From contig NZ_AP027365.1 of assembly GCF_030295995.1 (NCBI RefSeq), forward strand, positions 992,001-1,056,000: a stretch of 64,000 nt of DNA, given 5' to 3'. Origin of the DNA: Thalassotalea hakodatensis (GTDB taxonomy: Bacteria > Pseudomonadota > Gammaproteobacteria > Enterobacterales > Alteromonadaceae). The notes under the pieces were generated by a model that did not search any database, had not been told where the DNA came from, and was given only the letters and a program-made list of their open reading frames with translations. This document shows positions 43,988 through 54,817 of the stretch, in pieces (the stretch's first letter is position 1; each line of letters begins with the position of its first letter). The position numbers were made by a program, and so were the translations under genes.

Positions 43988-46900
43988 TTATGAACGGTTA
44001 AACGACGTAGATTTGTCAGTAATTTGATGGGACACTAAATAACGACGGAAATCTTCTGTTGCTAATGGTTTACTGTACAAATAACCTTGTAACTGTTCAC
44101 AGCGTAAACCGGACAGAAAGCTTAATTGTTGATTGGTTTCTACGCCCTCAGCAACCACCTGTAAGCTTAGGTTGTGTGCGATGGTAACAATAGTAGCTAC
44201 CATATTTCGACCTTGCTCTGACTGTTCTATATCATCAACAAAGGCTTTATCAATTTTTAACGTATTCAGCGGGAATTTCTTTAAGTAAGCCAATGATGAA
44301 TAACCCGTACCAAAATCATCGAGTGATAAATGTATGCCCATTGCACGAATTTGTAACATGGTATCAATGGCTTGTTGAGGCGAGTCCATCACCGTTCCTT
44401 CGGTAATTTCAAGCTCTAAGTGTTTTGCCGGTAAGCCTGTTTCAGCAAGTATTTCTGCAATCATGCCAACTAAATTAGGTTGGGTAAATTGTACTGCAGA
44501 TAAGTTTACAGCAATACGTCCGTCGAATAAGCCGGCATCAATCCATACTTTGGTGGCATAACATGCTTTACGTAAAACGACTTCTCCTATGTCAATGATT
44601 TGGCCGGTTTCTTCGGAAACAGGGATAAAAGTCAATGGGCTAATAATGCCTTTAGATGGGGTTTCAAATCGAACCAGCGCTTCCATACCCGCTATTTTAC
44701 CTGTTTTGATTTCAATTTTGGGTTGATAAAACACAGAGAAGAAATCTTCTTTTAAGCCATGTCGAATAAGTCCTTCTATTTGTAAACGCTTCACTGCTTG
44801 TTCATTCATGGAGCTATTAAAGAACTTATAACGATTGCCACCAGCATTTTTTGCGTGGTACATCGCGGTGTCAGCATTTTTAAGTAATTCTTGCGGAGTA
44901 GCACCATCTTCAGGATAAAGTACAATACCAATACTTGAATAAAGTACGATCTCGTGATTTTTTAATCTTAATGGTTGGGCAATAGTGCGTAGTATATTTT
45001 TTGCGATGGTTGTGATCGTATGGATATCGTTAGTGTTTTCAACGATGATACTAAACTCATCCCCCCCTAATCGATACACGGTATCTTGTGATCTACCAAC
45101 CGTTCTTATTCGCTCAGCAACTTTACACAATAAAACATCGCCAACTTCATGCCCCATAGAGTCGTTCACTTTTTTGAAATTATCTAAATCAAAAACAAGT
45201 AATGCATGAGATACTTTATTTTTTACTAATCTGGTTTGGTTTGCTTGGAAATATGAGCGGTTTGGTAAACCTGTTAACGTATCGCTGTTCGCCAGTTTTC
45301 GTAATTCTGCTTCGGTTTCTTTACGTTTGGTAATATCTGAAAAAACACCGACAAAGTGAGAAATGCTGCTATTTTCATCGCGAATTATATCAATGTTTAG
45401 ATCGGTAAGATAAAGCATACCGTCATCACGTTTACTTTCTATTTCACCGTGCCAACTACCTTTGGTTAACAAGTGTTGTTTAACTGTATTAGCGAAACTG
45501 TCAGGGTATTGCCTGAAGGTTAATGGTTCGCCAATCATTTGCTTTTTAGTTTTACCGGTAATACGTTGGAAAGCTTTATTGATATCCACAACAAAAAATT
45601 GACGATCGTAAATGACTACAGCGTCTGAGATGTTTTCAAAGCATTTGGCAAATAACTTTAAGCGCTCATCAGCTTTCTTTATTTGACTGATGTCTTTTAA
45701 TGTTCCAGTCATTCGAACAGGGTTATTTTTCTCATCGCGTTCAACTATTTTGCCGCGGTCTAAAATCCAAATCCAATTACCTAGTTTGTTCTTAACACGA
45801 TAGGTAGCTTCGAAATGTTCTGTTTTTTCGTCAAAGTGATCTTGTAGTGCTTTAGTTATCCGTGTGATATCACCTTTGTTTACATTGGTTTCATTATCAT
45901 CGTTATTACCTAAGTTGCGCTTGCCATCTTGTGGAAATTCAAGCGTACCCCAAATATTAGAGCGATAAATTTTACCGTTTTTAATGTTCCAGTCCCACAT
46001 TTCATCGCCACTACCCCAGAGTGATAGTTTAAGGCGCTCTTCACTTTCTTTAATTTGTAAGTGATAAATTCTTTTATGTCTAAATTGTTGTAATAAATAA
46101 GATAGTGCCAATAGTACTACGAGACTATAAACAAGAATTGCACTACTCGATAACCACCAAGGGGGCAGTATTTCTATCGCTAAACTATTAGCCGTATACG
46201 TTTTTGGCGAATAGCGGTCATAAGCCTGAACTTCAAAAACATAACTGCCAGCACTTAAATTGGTATAGGTTGCTCGTAAATTATTTGCGGTTGCTGTTAG
46301 CCAATTATCATCAACACCTATTAAGCGGTATTGATAGCCAAGTTGTTCGGGCAAGCTAGCATTTGGTGATATAAATTCAATACTAAAAGGGGAGTGAACA
46401 TGCGCTAAGGTAATTTCTTTTAGGGTATTAAGCTGAGCGGATAAAGTAAATTGATCTTTGGTTGGCGTTGAAGTTACCAATACTTCTTTATTTGCGATTA
46501 ATAATGAAGTGAGTACGGGGGGAGAAATTTCAAAAGTAAAAGCGAGTAATTTGTCTGGTGTAAACCAATTGAAGCCGTTATTTCCACCAAAGTAAATATT
46601 GCCATTGGTATCTATCGTTGAGCTATGGGCATAATTTTCATTATTTTCAAGATTATAATCTTTATAAAAATTTCTTACATCTAATGTTTGTAGATCAATA
46701 AAACTAAACCCTTTGTTGCTACTTAGCCAAGCGTTTCCATTACTATCTAGTACTATAGCGTTAATATAATTATTGAGTAATCCAGATGTTTCATTAAACC
46801 AAGTGCCATGACCATTGGCTTTGTTCACCACTAATGCACCTTGCGAATTTGAGCCAAGAATTAAATACTTTGTCGTATCTTTGATAGTAATGATGTCTTC

Positions 46901-48532
46901 AAAAATGAAGTTATGCTTATTTTTGAGCGTGAACTCTTTCACTGAGTTTGAATCAACTTGATAATATAAAAGTTCTTTTTTTGTAGAAATTAGCAGCAAA
47001 TTACCATCTTTAGTGGCCGATAAATTTAAAAACTTCTTCTTGTTTAAATGAGGCTGTGTGGAAAAATCCAATAAATCAAAAGAAGAGAGATTTCCTGAGT
47101 CTTCTATGTACCAAATTTTGTTTTGTAGGCCAATGAGGTTAATACCTAGTTGATGTCGTTTTGAAGTTGTCCAAGGCTGAATTTCTTCAGGTATCAATGT
47201 TTTGCTGTTAAATCGAAAAAGCTCATTGTGCATTGAAACAATGTAGGTGTCTTCGGCTGTTTGAAATATTTGATCAACTGGATGTGCTAGTGGAATGTTT
47301 TTATGGGTGTTAGATTGCGTATTGAAAAGCGCCAGTTCACCATCTTTAGAAAATAAAATGTGTTCTTCAACAGCCGTGATATTCTCAATGTTTTCAACAA
47401 TTGGAGTTGCTAAGTTTTTACTATGAGAAATTAGCAAAGAGGAATAATTGGCTTTCATTAAACCGTTAAAACTGCCAATCCAAATATGTTTTTCATTATC
47501 GATAAACACTTTAATTATATTAGTATTGAAGGCATGCGGGGTAATATTTGAAAACTGATGTTTAAACGCTTTATCTTCTAAAGGGTTAATAGAATAAAGG
47601 CCATTGTCGGTGCCAACCCAGTATAGTGCATCGTTCAGCTTGCCAAAGCTTCTAATTTCAGTCACTGCACTATTTGTTTGGTTTAAGTCGTATTGACGGT
47701 AAAGGTCATAATTACTATCAAGTATGACAATGCTATTATCGACGGCAATCCAATAATGGTTTTTACGCTGGTGGTATTCAATTTGACGAATTTTAAAAGT
47801 TTGGCCGACCAATGTTTCAGCTATTTGGTTGGTTAATACTGTATCTGGTGTTAAGTTTGGCGTTAAAATATAAAAGTCACCATCGTAGTTACTGATCCAA
47901 TAATTGCCTTTTTCATCTTGGAAGAAAGTTCTTATCGCATTGAAATTTAATAAGGTGTTGTCTGAAATTTTTCTGACTTTTATATGAGTAAATGATTGTT
48001 CTTCTTTATTAAAACGATGTAATGCATTTTCGGTCGCGACCCAAATATTGTGGTTGGCATCTTCATAAATTTGCCAAACAAAATTATCGGTAAGCGTATT
48101 ATCATTACCTTGTTCTGCGCGAAATGTGGTGAAGTTATCTAATTCGGTATTGTAAATACTAACGCCGTTGTCAGTACCAATCCATAAGTTATTATTTGAA
48201 TCGATTAGTAAGTTTCGAATACTATTGCCGGCGAGCGATTGTGCATCAAGTGAATTGAAACGATATTGTTTAAAGGTTTTACCATCGTATTTGTTTAATC
48301 CATCATCAGTACCAACCCAAATAAAGCCATCTTTGTCTTGCACCATGTCAAAAACATAGTTTTGTGACAAACCTTGGGCAGGCTTTAAGTGCTGAACGGT
48401 AAGCGGCGTGCCATGTTGGTTTATTTGTGTTGAAGCATGTAAAAAAGTTGGAAAAATTGCGGCAAGAAATACGAGTGTGGAAAATATGTTTTTATCTTTA
48501 CAGAACAAAAATTTAGAAATAGAAAGACGCAC
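43988..48532 (-). CDS. Two-propeller/Y_Y_Y/PAS/GGDEF/EAL c-di-GMP sensor
   Basis: This 1514-residue inner-membrane receptor has a signal segment (1-33), a long periplasmic region of Reg_prop beta-propeller blades (about 40-670, recurring motifs such as DKDGFIWVGTDDGLNKYD), a Y_Y_Y domain (about 700-790), a TM helix near 797-815, two PAS/PAC modules (about 830-960 and 965-1085), GGDEF (about 1095-1255, intact RLGGDEF) and EAL (about 1265-1505, GMEALVRF, DDFGTGYSSLAYLKKFP, VAEGVET). Both catalytic motifs look intact. The start is GTG. Such propellers often sense polysaccharide or peptide ligands. Confidence 0.93.
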   Translation of the reverse strand: MRLSISKFLFCKDKNIFSTLVFLAAIFPTFLHASTQINQHGTPLTVQHLKPAQGLSQNYVFDMVQDKDGFIWVGTDDGLNKYDGKTFKQYRFNSLDAQSLAGNSIRNLLIDSNNNLWIGTDNGVSIYNTELDNFTTFRAEQGNDNTLTDNFVWQIYEDANHNIWVATENALHRFNKEEQSFTHIKVRKISDNTLLNFNAIRTFFQDEKGNYWISNYDGDFYILTPNLTPDTVLTNQIAETLVGQTFKIRQIEYHQRKNHYWIAVDNSIVILDSNYDLYRQYDLNQTNSAVTEIRSFGKLNDALYWVGTDNGLYSINPLEDKAFKHQFSNITPHAFNTNIIKVFIDNEKHIWIGSFNGLMKANYSSLLISHSKNLATPIVENIENITAVEEHILFSKDGELALFNTQSNTHKNIPLAHPVDQIFQTAEDTYIVSMHNELFRFNSKTLIPEEIQPWTTSKRHQLGINLIGLQNKIWYIEDSGNLSSFDLLDFSTQPHLNKKKFLNLSATKDGNLLLISTKKELLYYQVDSNSVKEFTLKNKHNFIFEDIITIKDTTKYLILGSNSQGALVVNKANGHGTWFNETSGLLNNYINAIVLDSNGNAWLSSNKGFSFIDLQTLDVRNFYKDYNLENNENYAHSSTIDTNGNIYFGGNNGFNWFTPDKLLAFTFEISPPVLTSLLIANKEVLVTSTPTKDQFTLSAQLNTLKEITLAHVHSPFSIEFISPNASLPEQLGYQYRLIGVDDNWLTATANNLRATYTNLSAGSYVFEVQAYDRYSPKTYTANSLAIEILPPWWLSSSAILVYSLVVLLALSYLLQQFRHKRIYHLQIKESEERLKLSLWGSGDEMWDWNIKNGKIYRSNIWGTLEFPQDGKRNLGNNDDNETNVNKGDITRITKALQDHFDEKTEHFEATYRVKNKLGNWIWILDRGKIVERDEKNNPVRMTGTLKDISQIKKADERLKLFAKCFENISDAVVIYDRQFFVVDINKAFQRITGKTKKQMIGEPLTFRQYPDSFANTVKQHLLTKGSWHGEIESKRDDGMLYLTDLNIDIIRDENSSISHFVGVFSDITKRKETEAELRKLANSDTLTGLPNRSYFQANQTRLVKNKVSHALLVFDLDNFKKVNDSMGHEVGDVLLCKVAERIRTVGRSQDTVYRLGGDEFSIIVENTNDIHTITTIAKNILRTIAQPLRLKNHEIVLYSSIGIVLYPEDGATPQELLKNADTAMYHAKNAGGNRYKFFNSSMNEQAVKRLQIEGLIRHGLKEDFFSVFYQPKIEIKTGKIAGMEALVRFETPSKGIISPLTFIPVSEETGQIIDIGEVVLRKACYATKVWIDAGLFDGRIAVNLSAVQFTQPNLVGMIAEILAETGLPAKHLELEITEGTVMDSPQQAIDTMLQIRAMGIHLSLDDFGTGYSSLAYLKKFPLNTLKIDKAFVDDIEQSEQGRNMVATIVTIAHNLSLQVVAEGVETNQQLSFLSGLRCEQLQGYLYSKPLATEDFRRYLVSHQITDKSTSFNRS

Positions 48533-48676
48533 TTAACACTACCTATAAATACGTTACGTATTATTATTATTTAGTCCATTACAAAGCAGAATAATGGTTA
48601 AGTCAACTTTTTGACGAAATTATTACCCTGCATGTCTTTATTTTATTCATTTACGTAAGTAACTATATCGGCAGGT

Positions 48677-51454
48677 TTAGTGTTTTATTGATAGCTTTGT
48701 TAATTTATTTTTTAACTCTGTTAGTTGTTCAGTAGATGTTTGCGCTAAAGAGGCTAGACATAGGCGATCTTTAGGTTGTTTTGAAACGACAATATTGTTT
48801 AGTAAAAACTGTTTGATATCATCTTTGTTAATACGCAATAAAGTGTCAATTAAGGTTTGTTTTTGATTGAAATCGAACTCTTGGTTACATATTGCATTCC
48901 AAAACCGTTGGCTTTTAATGCGTAAGCTGGTGTCTTTTTCTTGTAGCTGACTAGCAAGACCTTTCTGTAGATGATGCCAATCATCTTCACTCATTTGATC
49001 TATGAGGTCGCCGCTGTTGTTAATAAAGTCATCCATCGCTGAAAGTAAACTATCAGCATTATGATTTGGTGATTGTATGTAAAATGCGATACCAGGGTAA
49101 CGATTGATTGGCACATAACCAACCCCCACTAAGTAGCCATATTGTTTTTCAGTGCGCATCTGATGAAAAAATTGCGGTGACAGTATTTGGCTAATAATCA
49201 TGGTTAATGCAACGGTAGTCGTTGCTCGGTCTACCATAGGGTAATAAATAACAGCGGCATGATCGTGTTTTGGTAACGCTAGTGGATAATAGAGAGAGCC
49301 TTGCTGTTGTATGTCTAATACTGGAACCTCTTGTTTCGCGTCGCTTGATAATTGATTTTTAAAAGCTTGTAAGATGATGTTTTCAATGGATGTTGCATGT
49401 TCACGTTGCCAGTTTCCGTGAATGAGCACTTCAATATTTACACGTGTAAAGATAGACTGGCAAAACTGTGTAAAGCGAGCAAACGTTGTTTGTTCTAAAG
49501 CCGAAGTTAATGATTTAGCATCTGGATTTTTCGGCTGCATGGTCGCGCTAAGTGCCGAGAATAATTGTGAGATAGATTTACTGTTTTCGGCGTTATTCCA
49601 GTGATTTATCAATTGTTTTTTGATTAAATTAAATTTATTTTCTTGATATTGAAAGCTTTGTAATTCATTTAGTAATTGCGCGAGTAATACTTCTTGTTTC
49701 TCACTCAAGCCTGATAATTGTAGTGTCAATCCCCCTTGATGTGCATATAAGTGGTACTGTATGCCTGCTAACTCTGCATCATAATGCTGTTCGATAACAG
49801 ACTCGGTATAAAGCTCAACATATAATCGAGTCATCGCAATGGTTTGTGCATTTTCTAACGTTGCTGGTGCGTCAATGCCAATATAGATATAGCCTTTAGG
49901 GACTTTAAATGTTTGGTCTTGTTTGTACCAAAGTGTTAAGCCATCTTGCTGGGTAATACGCTGGGGCTGTGAGAATTTGTCTTGTTGGTTTTCGTAAACA
50001 ACAGGGTTGCCGACAATATAATTATTTACTGAAGGTAAGGCTAATGGAAGTTCCTTATTAATATGTTGCCAATGATCAAGTTCACTTTGTGCTATAGGCT
50101 CAACATTATAAGGTACCTGATACCAATTAGTTACCTGATTGCCTTGCACTTTCGGGTCAATAACAATAACACGCATGTTATTAGGCGAAAGCTTTTCAAG
50201 TAAGTATTCAATACTGTTGTTGTCTATACCTTCCATCATGTAATCGCCATAGATATAATCTTCCTCAGGGTAATGCTGCATATTAATGACTAGCTGACTG
50301 ACAGAGTCAATAGGTTTGGTTTTTTCGTGATAATGGAAAGAAAGTTCTGCGATTGCTTTTTTTTCTTGATAGTAAAAGTCAGCTAAGGGAGCTTCTTTTA
50401 TTAAGGAAATATAGAAGAATACTGCGTCGATAATATCATTAATATGCTGGGTGCCTATATCCGTTAAGCGAATGCTGATATTAAAATCTTTAAAGTTATA
50501 GCCGTTAATACCTGAACCTGCAGTTAGCCCAATTGCCCAATGTTTATTTTTTAAGTAAGACAAAATGCTGTTTTCGCCTTCATGGCCTAATAAGTAGGCT
50601 AATAATGATTCAGGCTTATGACGATAGTATTGATCGATACTTGGTAGTGCAAAACTGATGATTAACTGTCGTTCGTTTTTTACCGGTTGAACTTGAATTT
50701 TAATGCCTTGATGAGCAGGTAAATACAAGGAAACATCGGGTAAACTAGGCGGTAATGTATTAGCTGAAATACCCGTGAAATATTGTGTGGCGAATGAACG
50801 TAACTCCTCAATCGCTTGCGGGCCTTCCAAGACTAAGGTCATCGCTTTTGCGTTGTAATATTGCTGGAAAAATGTGTCAACTTCGTCGCGTAATGAGCGG
50901 TTTTCTTTGTCAGAAAGCGTTTCTGTATTACCAACTGAAAATTTTGAAAAAGGATGTTCAGGGTTAATCGTTGCTTTATGTACGTCATAAAGACGACGAA
51001 TATCATCTTTTAGTTTTAGTTTAAATTCTGCGTCAATGTTTTTACGTTCTTTATTCACAAACTCTTCTGACAATAGTGGTGCTATAAAAAACTGACTAAA
51101 TCTATCTAATGCTTGTTCAAAATGGGTGTGATGAATATCAAAAAAGAAACAGGTGTGTTCTGTAGCGGTCCATGCATTATTAGAACCACCGTATTGGCTA
51201 ATAAACTTTTGATATTCACTACCGTCAGGGTATTTTTCAGTGCCTAGAAAAAGCATATGTTCAAGAAAATGTGCCATACCTTGACGATCGTCGGGATCAC
51301 TAAAATGCCCTACGTTTACAGCAAGGGCAGCGGCGGCTTTTTTAGATTCCTTGTGATGAACAAGTAACACTCGCAGACCATTTTCTAAGGTGATAGCTGA
51401 GTATGTCTTATGATCATTTGGACTTTGTTTCAAAACCTGCTCCGAGCTTACCAA
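48677..51454 (-). CDS. M16 (insulinase/pitrilysin) family metalloprotease
   Basis: This 925-residue zinc protease of the PtrA/insulysin type has the inverted zinc motif HFLEH in AHFLEHMLFLGTEKYP at about residue 61 and a downstream Glu in ERKNIDAEFKLKLKDD as third ligand. Four homologous M16 domains are implied by the length; the C-terminal half has lost the zinc site. There is no clear N-terminal signal peptide, unlike E. coli PtrA, so it may be cytoplasmic. It likely degrades short peptides. Confidence 0.9.
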   Translation of the reverse strand: MVSSEQVLKQSPNDHKTYSAITLENGLRVLLVHHKESKKAAAALAVNVGHFSDPDDRQGMAHFLEHMLFLGTEKYPDGSEYQKFISQYGGSNNAWTATEHTCFFFDIHHTHFEQALDRFSQFFIAPLLSEEFVNKERKNIDAEFKLKLKDDIRRLYDVHKATINPEHPFSKFSVGNTETLSDKENRSLRDEVDTFFQQYYNAKAMTLVLEGPQAIEELRSFATQYFTGISANTLPPSLPDVSLYLPAHQGIKIQVQPVKNERQLIISFALPSIDQYYRHKPESLLAYLLGHEGENSILSYLKNKHWAIGLTAGSGINGYNFKDFNISIRLTDIGTQHINDIIDAVFFYISLIKEAPLADFYYQEKKAIAELSFHYHEKTKPIDSVSQLVINMQHYPEEDYIYGDYMMEGIDNNSIEYLLEKLSPNNMRVIVIDPKVQGNQVTNWYQVPYNVEPIAQSELDHWQHINKELPLALPSVNNYIVGNPVVYENQQDKFSQPQRITQQDGLTLWYKQDQTFKVPKGYIYIGIDAPATLENAQTIAMTRLYVELYTESVIEQHYDAELAGIQYHLYAHQGGLTLQLSGLSEKQEVLLAQLLNELQSFQYQENKFNLIKKQLINHWNNAENSKSISQLFSALSATMQPKNPDAKSLTSALEQTTFARFTQFCQSIFTRVNIEVLIHGNWQREHATSIENIILQAFKNQLSSDAKQEVPVLDIQQQGSLYYPLALPKHDHAAVIYYPMVDRATTTVALTMIISQILSPQFFHQMRTEKQYGYLVGVGYVPINRYPGIAFYIQSPNHNADSLLSAMDDFINNSGDLIDQMSEDDWHHLQKGLASQLQEKDTSLRIKSQRFWNAICNQEFDFNQKQTLIDTLLRINKDDIKQFLLNNIVVSKQPKDRLCLASLAQTSTEQLTELKNKLTKLSIKH

Positions 51455-51624
51455 AAAGTGCTTAGTTTAAACGTACAACATCATGACTATTTTCTTCTAA
51501 ATTACCCTATGGAATAAGTTGAGTCCATTTTATTCTTAACTGATGTTATAACAATGTCTCGTATTCCTTTACTATAGCGCCAATTTATTATTTCTCTTAT
51601 ATTTTTAACGGCTTGGTAGAAGTT

Positions 51625-52101
51625 ATGCAGTTATATGTTATGCGCCATGGTCAAGCAAGTGCACGTGCAACAAGTGATGCCAAAAGGGCATTAACAGAAC
51701 AAGGGCACTTAGAAGCCAAATTAATGGCCAAATGGCTTAATGATAACAATATTGTTTTCGACCAAGTTTTTGTTAGTCCCTTTGAACGAGCGCAGCAAAC
51801 GGCAAGTACATTAATGTCAGCTGTTAGTCATTCCGCCCCCATTACAACAATTGATATTATTACGCCTTCTGGCGACGCTAGAGAAGTACATGATTATATT
51901 GATGGTGTCTGCCAAGCTGATAAACTGGAAAGTGTATTGATCATTTCTCACATGCCACTGGTAAGCTATTTAGTTGATGAGTTGACCTTTGATACAGTCG
52001 CGCCCTTATTTTCGACGGCCGCTATCGCTGAAATTAGTTATGATAAGCAAAAAATGAAGGGAGATTTAACCCGACATGTTGCTCCTTATGATCTTTGTTA
52101 A
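51625..52101 (+). CDS. sixA: Phosphohistidine phosphatase SixA
   Basis: The protein, about 158 residues, belongs to the histidine phosphatase (phosphoglycerate mutase-like) superfamily. The N-terminal MRHGQASARATSDAKRALTE holds the RHG catalytic motif, and IISHMPLVSYLVDEL carries the second His. SixA dephosphorylates phosphohistidine on proteins such as NPr or ArcB. ATG 51625 matches E. coli SixA's start; TTG 51613 is unlikely. In E. coli it neighbours fadJ-fadI; here it lies some 9 kb from that pair. Confidence 0.9.
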   Translation: MQLYVMRHGQASARATSDAKRALTEQGHLEAKLMAKWLNDNNIVFDQVFVSPFERAQQTASTLMSAVSHSAPITTIDIITPSGDAREVHDYIDGVCQADKLESVLIISHMPLVSYLVDELTFDTVAPLFSTAAIAEISYDKQKMKGDLTRHVAPYDLC

Positions 52102-52127
52102 TGTTTGATTTATCTTTTAAAGTGGTA

Positions 52128-52676
52128 TTAATCTTCTTTGAGCATCAGTTTATCGTGAATATCGAGTAATACTAATAAAGCTCCGTCACCGCCAAATTCA
52201 AGAGGAGCCTGATGAAAAGCAATGACATCTGGATGTTGTACAAGCCAATGCGGCACTTTGTTTTTCAATATTTTTGCTCCTAGGCCGTGTACAATACAAA
52301 CACATTGTACATGTTCTTTTTGGCTGGCATACAAAAGTGCGGCAATTTCTTGTTTCGCTTGATGTTGAGCTAAACCGTGTAAATCTAAAATAAGCTCTGG
52401 GCGGTACAGGCCTCGTCTTAGGTTTTTCGCTTCGTAGGCACTGTCACCATCACGTACATACTTCATTGGTCCTTGTGTGGTCAAATTTGGTTCAAATTCG
52501 TCTGAGAAATGAAAGCTAGCGAGTTGTTTTTCTACTTTTTCTTTAAGAATAGTACGCTGGGACTTGATGGATTTTTTTTGTGGGTGTATCTTGTCGTGCA
52601 CCATAGGTTTGACCTTACCTATAGCGTCTTTAAATAATTGTTTTTCTTGTGGCGAAAGGGCATCTTTAAATTTCAT
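52128..52676 (-). CDS. smrB: Smr-domain endonuclease SmrB
   Basis: The 182-residue protein has a C-terminal Smr domain (about 95-180) with LDLHGLAQHQAKQEI and the VHGLGAKIL motif; the N-terminal half is charged and helical. SmrB cleaves mRNA at collided ribosomes in E. coli, where it is 183 residues. It is divergent from prmB, with about 75 bp between, the standard gammaproteobacterial arrangement. Confidence 0.94.
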   Translation of the reverse strand: MKFKDALSPQEKQLFKDAIGKVKPMVHDKIHPQKKSIKSQRTILKEKVEKQLASFHFSDEFEPNLTTQGPMKYVRDGDSAYEAKNLRRGLYRPELILDLHGLAQHQAKQEIAALLYASQKEHVQCVCIVHGLGAKILKNKVPHWLVQHPDVIAFHQAPLEFGGDGALLVLLDIHDKLMLKED

Positions 52677-52751
52677 ACGTGAAGTCTAAAAATATCGGCT
52701 ATGAATAACAAGTAAAACCTCATAGTATTCGAAAATTAACAGGGGAGTTGA

Positions 52752-53690
52752 GTGACTCAACAACATCAAGAATTAGCAAAGCAGTTGTTCACCTTAGGTG
52801 ACTATGTGCGGTTTGCAGCAAGCGAATTTAATCGCGCAGACTTATTTTTTGGCCATGGCAACGATAACGCATGGGATGAAGCAATCACCCTTATGATGTT
52901 TGCTGTCGAGTTACCCTCGCATTTAACTGAGCATATTATGCAATGTCGCTTAACACAGGATGAAAAGCTTGCTTGTTTGGCCTTGATTGAACAGCGAATA
53001 GAGCAACAAGTACCAGCGGCTTATATAACCAATCAAGCCTACTTTGCTGGTTTACCGTTTTACGTTGATGAACGAACGTTAGTGCCACGTTCACCGATTG
53101 CAGAGTGGATTGAAAAGCGTTTTTTTCCTTTAATCGCTAAAGATAAAGAAGTGCACCGCATTCTTGATTTGTGTACTGGCAGTGGTTGTATTGCAATAGC
53201 ATGTGCTCATTACTTTCCTGAGGCAGAAGTTGACGCCCTAGATTTATCGGTCGATGCGTTGAATGTTGCTCAAATCAATATTGAAAATCACGGGTTAACT
53301 GAACAAGTTATTCCAATTCAATCTGATATTTTTACTTCTGTTGAAGCGCTTAAATATGATTTAATTGTTACCAATCCACCTTATGTTGATCAACAAGATG
53401 TTGATAGTTTACCTACTGAGTTTACGCACGAGCCTGAAATGGGCTTAGGAAGCGGTCCAGATGGTTTAGACATTACCCGAGTAATACTTGCTCAAGCGTC
53501 GCAACATTTAACGGATGACGGATTATTAGTTTGCGAAGTGGGTAATTCACAGGTGCATTTGGAAGCTGTTTATCCAGAGGTTGATTTTCAATGGCTCACC
53601 TTTGAAAGGGGCGGTCATGGGGTGTTCTGTTTAAGCAAAGCACAATTACAACAACATCAAGAAATTTTTAATCAGCGAGTGAAACGTTAA
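52752..53690 (+). CDS. prmB: 50S ribosomal protein L3 N5-glutamine methyltransferase
   Basis: PrmB methylates a glutamine of ribosomal protein L3 with SAM. The 312-residue protein has the SAM motif [16 protein letters not shown] at about residue 138 and the NPPY glutamine-binding motif in [18 protein letters not shown] at about 205. The start is GTG, with AGGGGAG upstream. It is followed by aroC after 2 nt, as in E. coli. Confidence 0.95.
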   Translation: MTQQHQELAKQLFTLGDYVRFAASEFNRADLFFGHGNDNAWDEAITLMMFAVELPSHLTEHIMQCRLTQDEKLACLALIEQRIEQQVPAAYITNQAYFAGLPFYVDERTLVPRSPIAEWIEKRFFPLIAKDKEVHRILDLCTGSGCIAIACAHYFPEAEVDALDLSVDALNVAQINIENHGLTEQVIPIQSDIFTSVEALKYDLIVTNPPYVDQQDVDSLPTEFTHEPEMGLGSGPDGLDITRVILAQASQHLTDDGLLVCEVGNSQVHLEAVYPEVDFQWLTFERGGHGVFCLSKAQLQQHQEIFNQRVKR

Positions 53691-53692
53691 GT

Positions 53693-54790
53693 ATGTCTGG
53701 AAATACGTTTGGTAAATTATTTACAGTGACCACCTATGGTGAAAGCCACGGTTTAGGTTTGGGCGCAATTATTGATGGCTGTCCTCCTGGGCTTGAAATT
53801 TCTGAAGAAGACTTACAGATAGATTTAGATCGCCGTCGACCTGGTACATCTCGCTATACAACAGCAAGACGTGAAGCCGATAAAGTCAAAATAATGTCAG
53901 GTGTTTTTGAAGGTAAAACTACAGGTACACCTATAGGTTTAATGATTGAAAACACTGACCAACGTTCTAAAGACTACGGTAATATTGCCCAATCGTTTCG
54001 TCCTGGTCATGCTGATTATACTTACTCACAAAAATATGGCTTACGAGATTATCGAGGCGGTGGTCGTTCTTCCGCTCGAGAAACAGCAATGCGCGTTGCC
54101 GCAGGCGCAATTGCTAAGAAATACTTAAAGCAAAAGTTTGGTATTGAAATTAACGGTTGTGTGACACAAATTGGTGATGTTGTCGCTGAGCAATATAATT
54201 GGAATACCGTTGAAGATAACCCTTTTTTCTTTCCTGATGAAAATAAATTAACGCAACTTGATGAGTTACTTAGGTCGATTATTAAACAAAAAGATTCTAT
54301 AGGTGCCAAAGTGACGGTTGTTGCTAAGCATGTACCTGTTGGTCTTGGTGAACCCATTTTTGACCGTTTAGACGCTGATATTGCGCATGCAATGATGGGA
54401 ATTAATGCCGTTAAAGGCGTAGAAGTTGGTGATGGCTTTGCTGTTGTGAATCAAAAAGGCTCGGAACATCGAGATGAATTAACGCCAGAAGGTTTTGCAA
54501 CAAATCATGCTGGTGGTGTGTTAGGAGGGATATCTTCCGGACAGCCCGTTGTGGCACATTTAGCATTAAAACCAACATCAAGTATTGGTGTCAGTGGTAA
54601 TACCATCGATGTTGATGGAAATGCCGCAGAGATAATTACTAAAGGGCGTCATGATCCTTGTGTAGGTATTCGTGCCGTACCTATCGCAGAAGCCATGTTG
54701 GCATTAACATTAATGGATCATTTTTTACGCCATCGTGGCCAAAACGCAGATGCTATCTGCACAACACCTCAAATTTCAGGTGAACGATAA
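53693..54790 (+). CDS. aroC: Chorismate synthase
   Basis: Converts 5-enolpyruvylshikimate 3-phosphate to chorismate using reduced FMN, the last common step of aromatic synthesis. Family signatures are [18 protein letters not shown] at about residues 16-33, [36 protein letters not shown] and [20 protein letters not shown], quoted in part. The 365 residues are normal. It starts 2 nt after prmB and precedes the MFS gene by 27 nt. Confidence 0.97.
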   Translation: MSGNTFGKLFTVTTYGESHGLGLGAIIDGCPPGLEISEEDLQIDLDRRRPGTSRYTTARREADKVKIMSGVFEGKTTGTPIGLMIENTDQRSKDYGNIAQSFRPGHADYTYSQKYGLRDYRGGGRSSARETAMRVAAGAIAKKYLKQKFGIEINGCVTQIGDVVAEQYNWNTVEDNPFFFPDENKLTQLDELLRSIIKQKDSIGAKVTVVAKHVPVGLGEPIFDRLDADIAHAMMGINAVKGVEVGDGFAVVNQKGSEHRDELTPEGFATNHAGGVLGGISSGQPVVAHLALKPTSSIGVSGNTIDVDGNAAEIITKGRHDPCVGIRAVPIAEAMLALTLMDHFLRHRGQNADAICTTPQISGER

Positions 54791-54817
54791 CCGCAAATTC
54801 GTGGTGAAGTAACAGCA

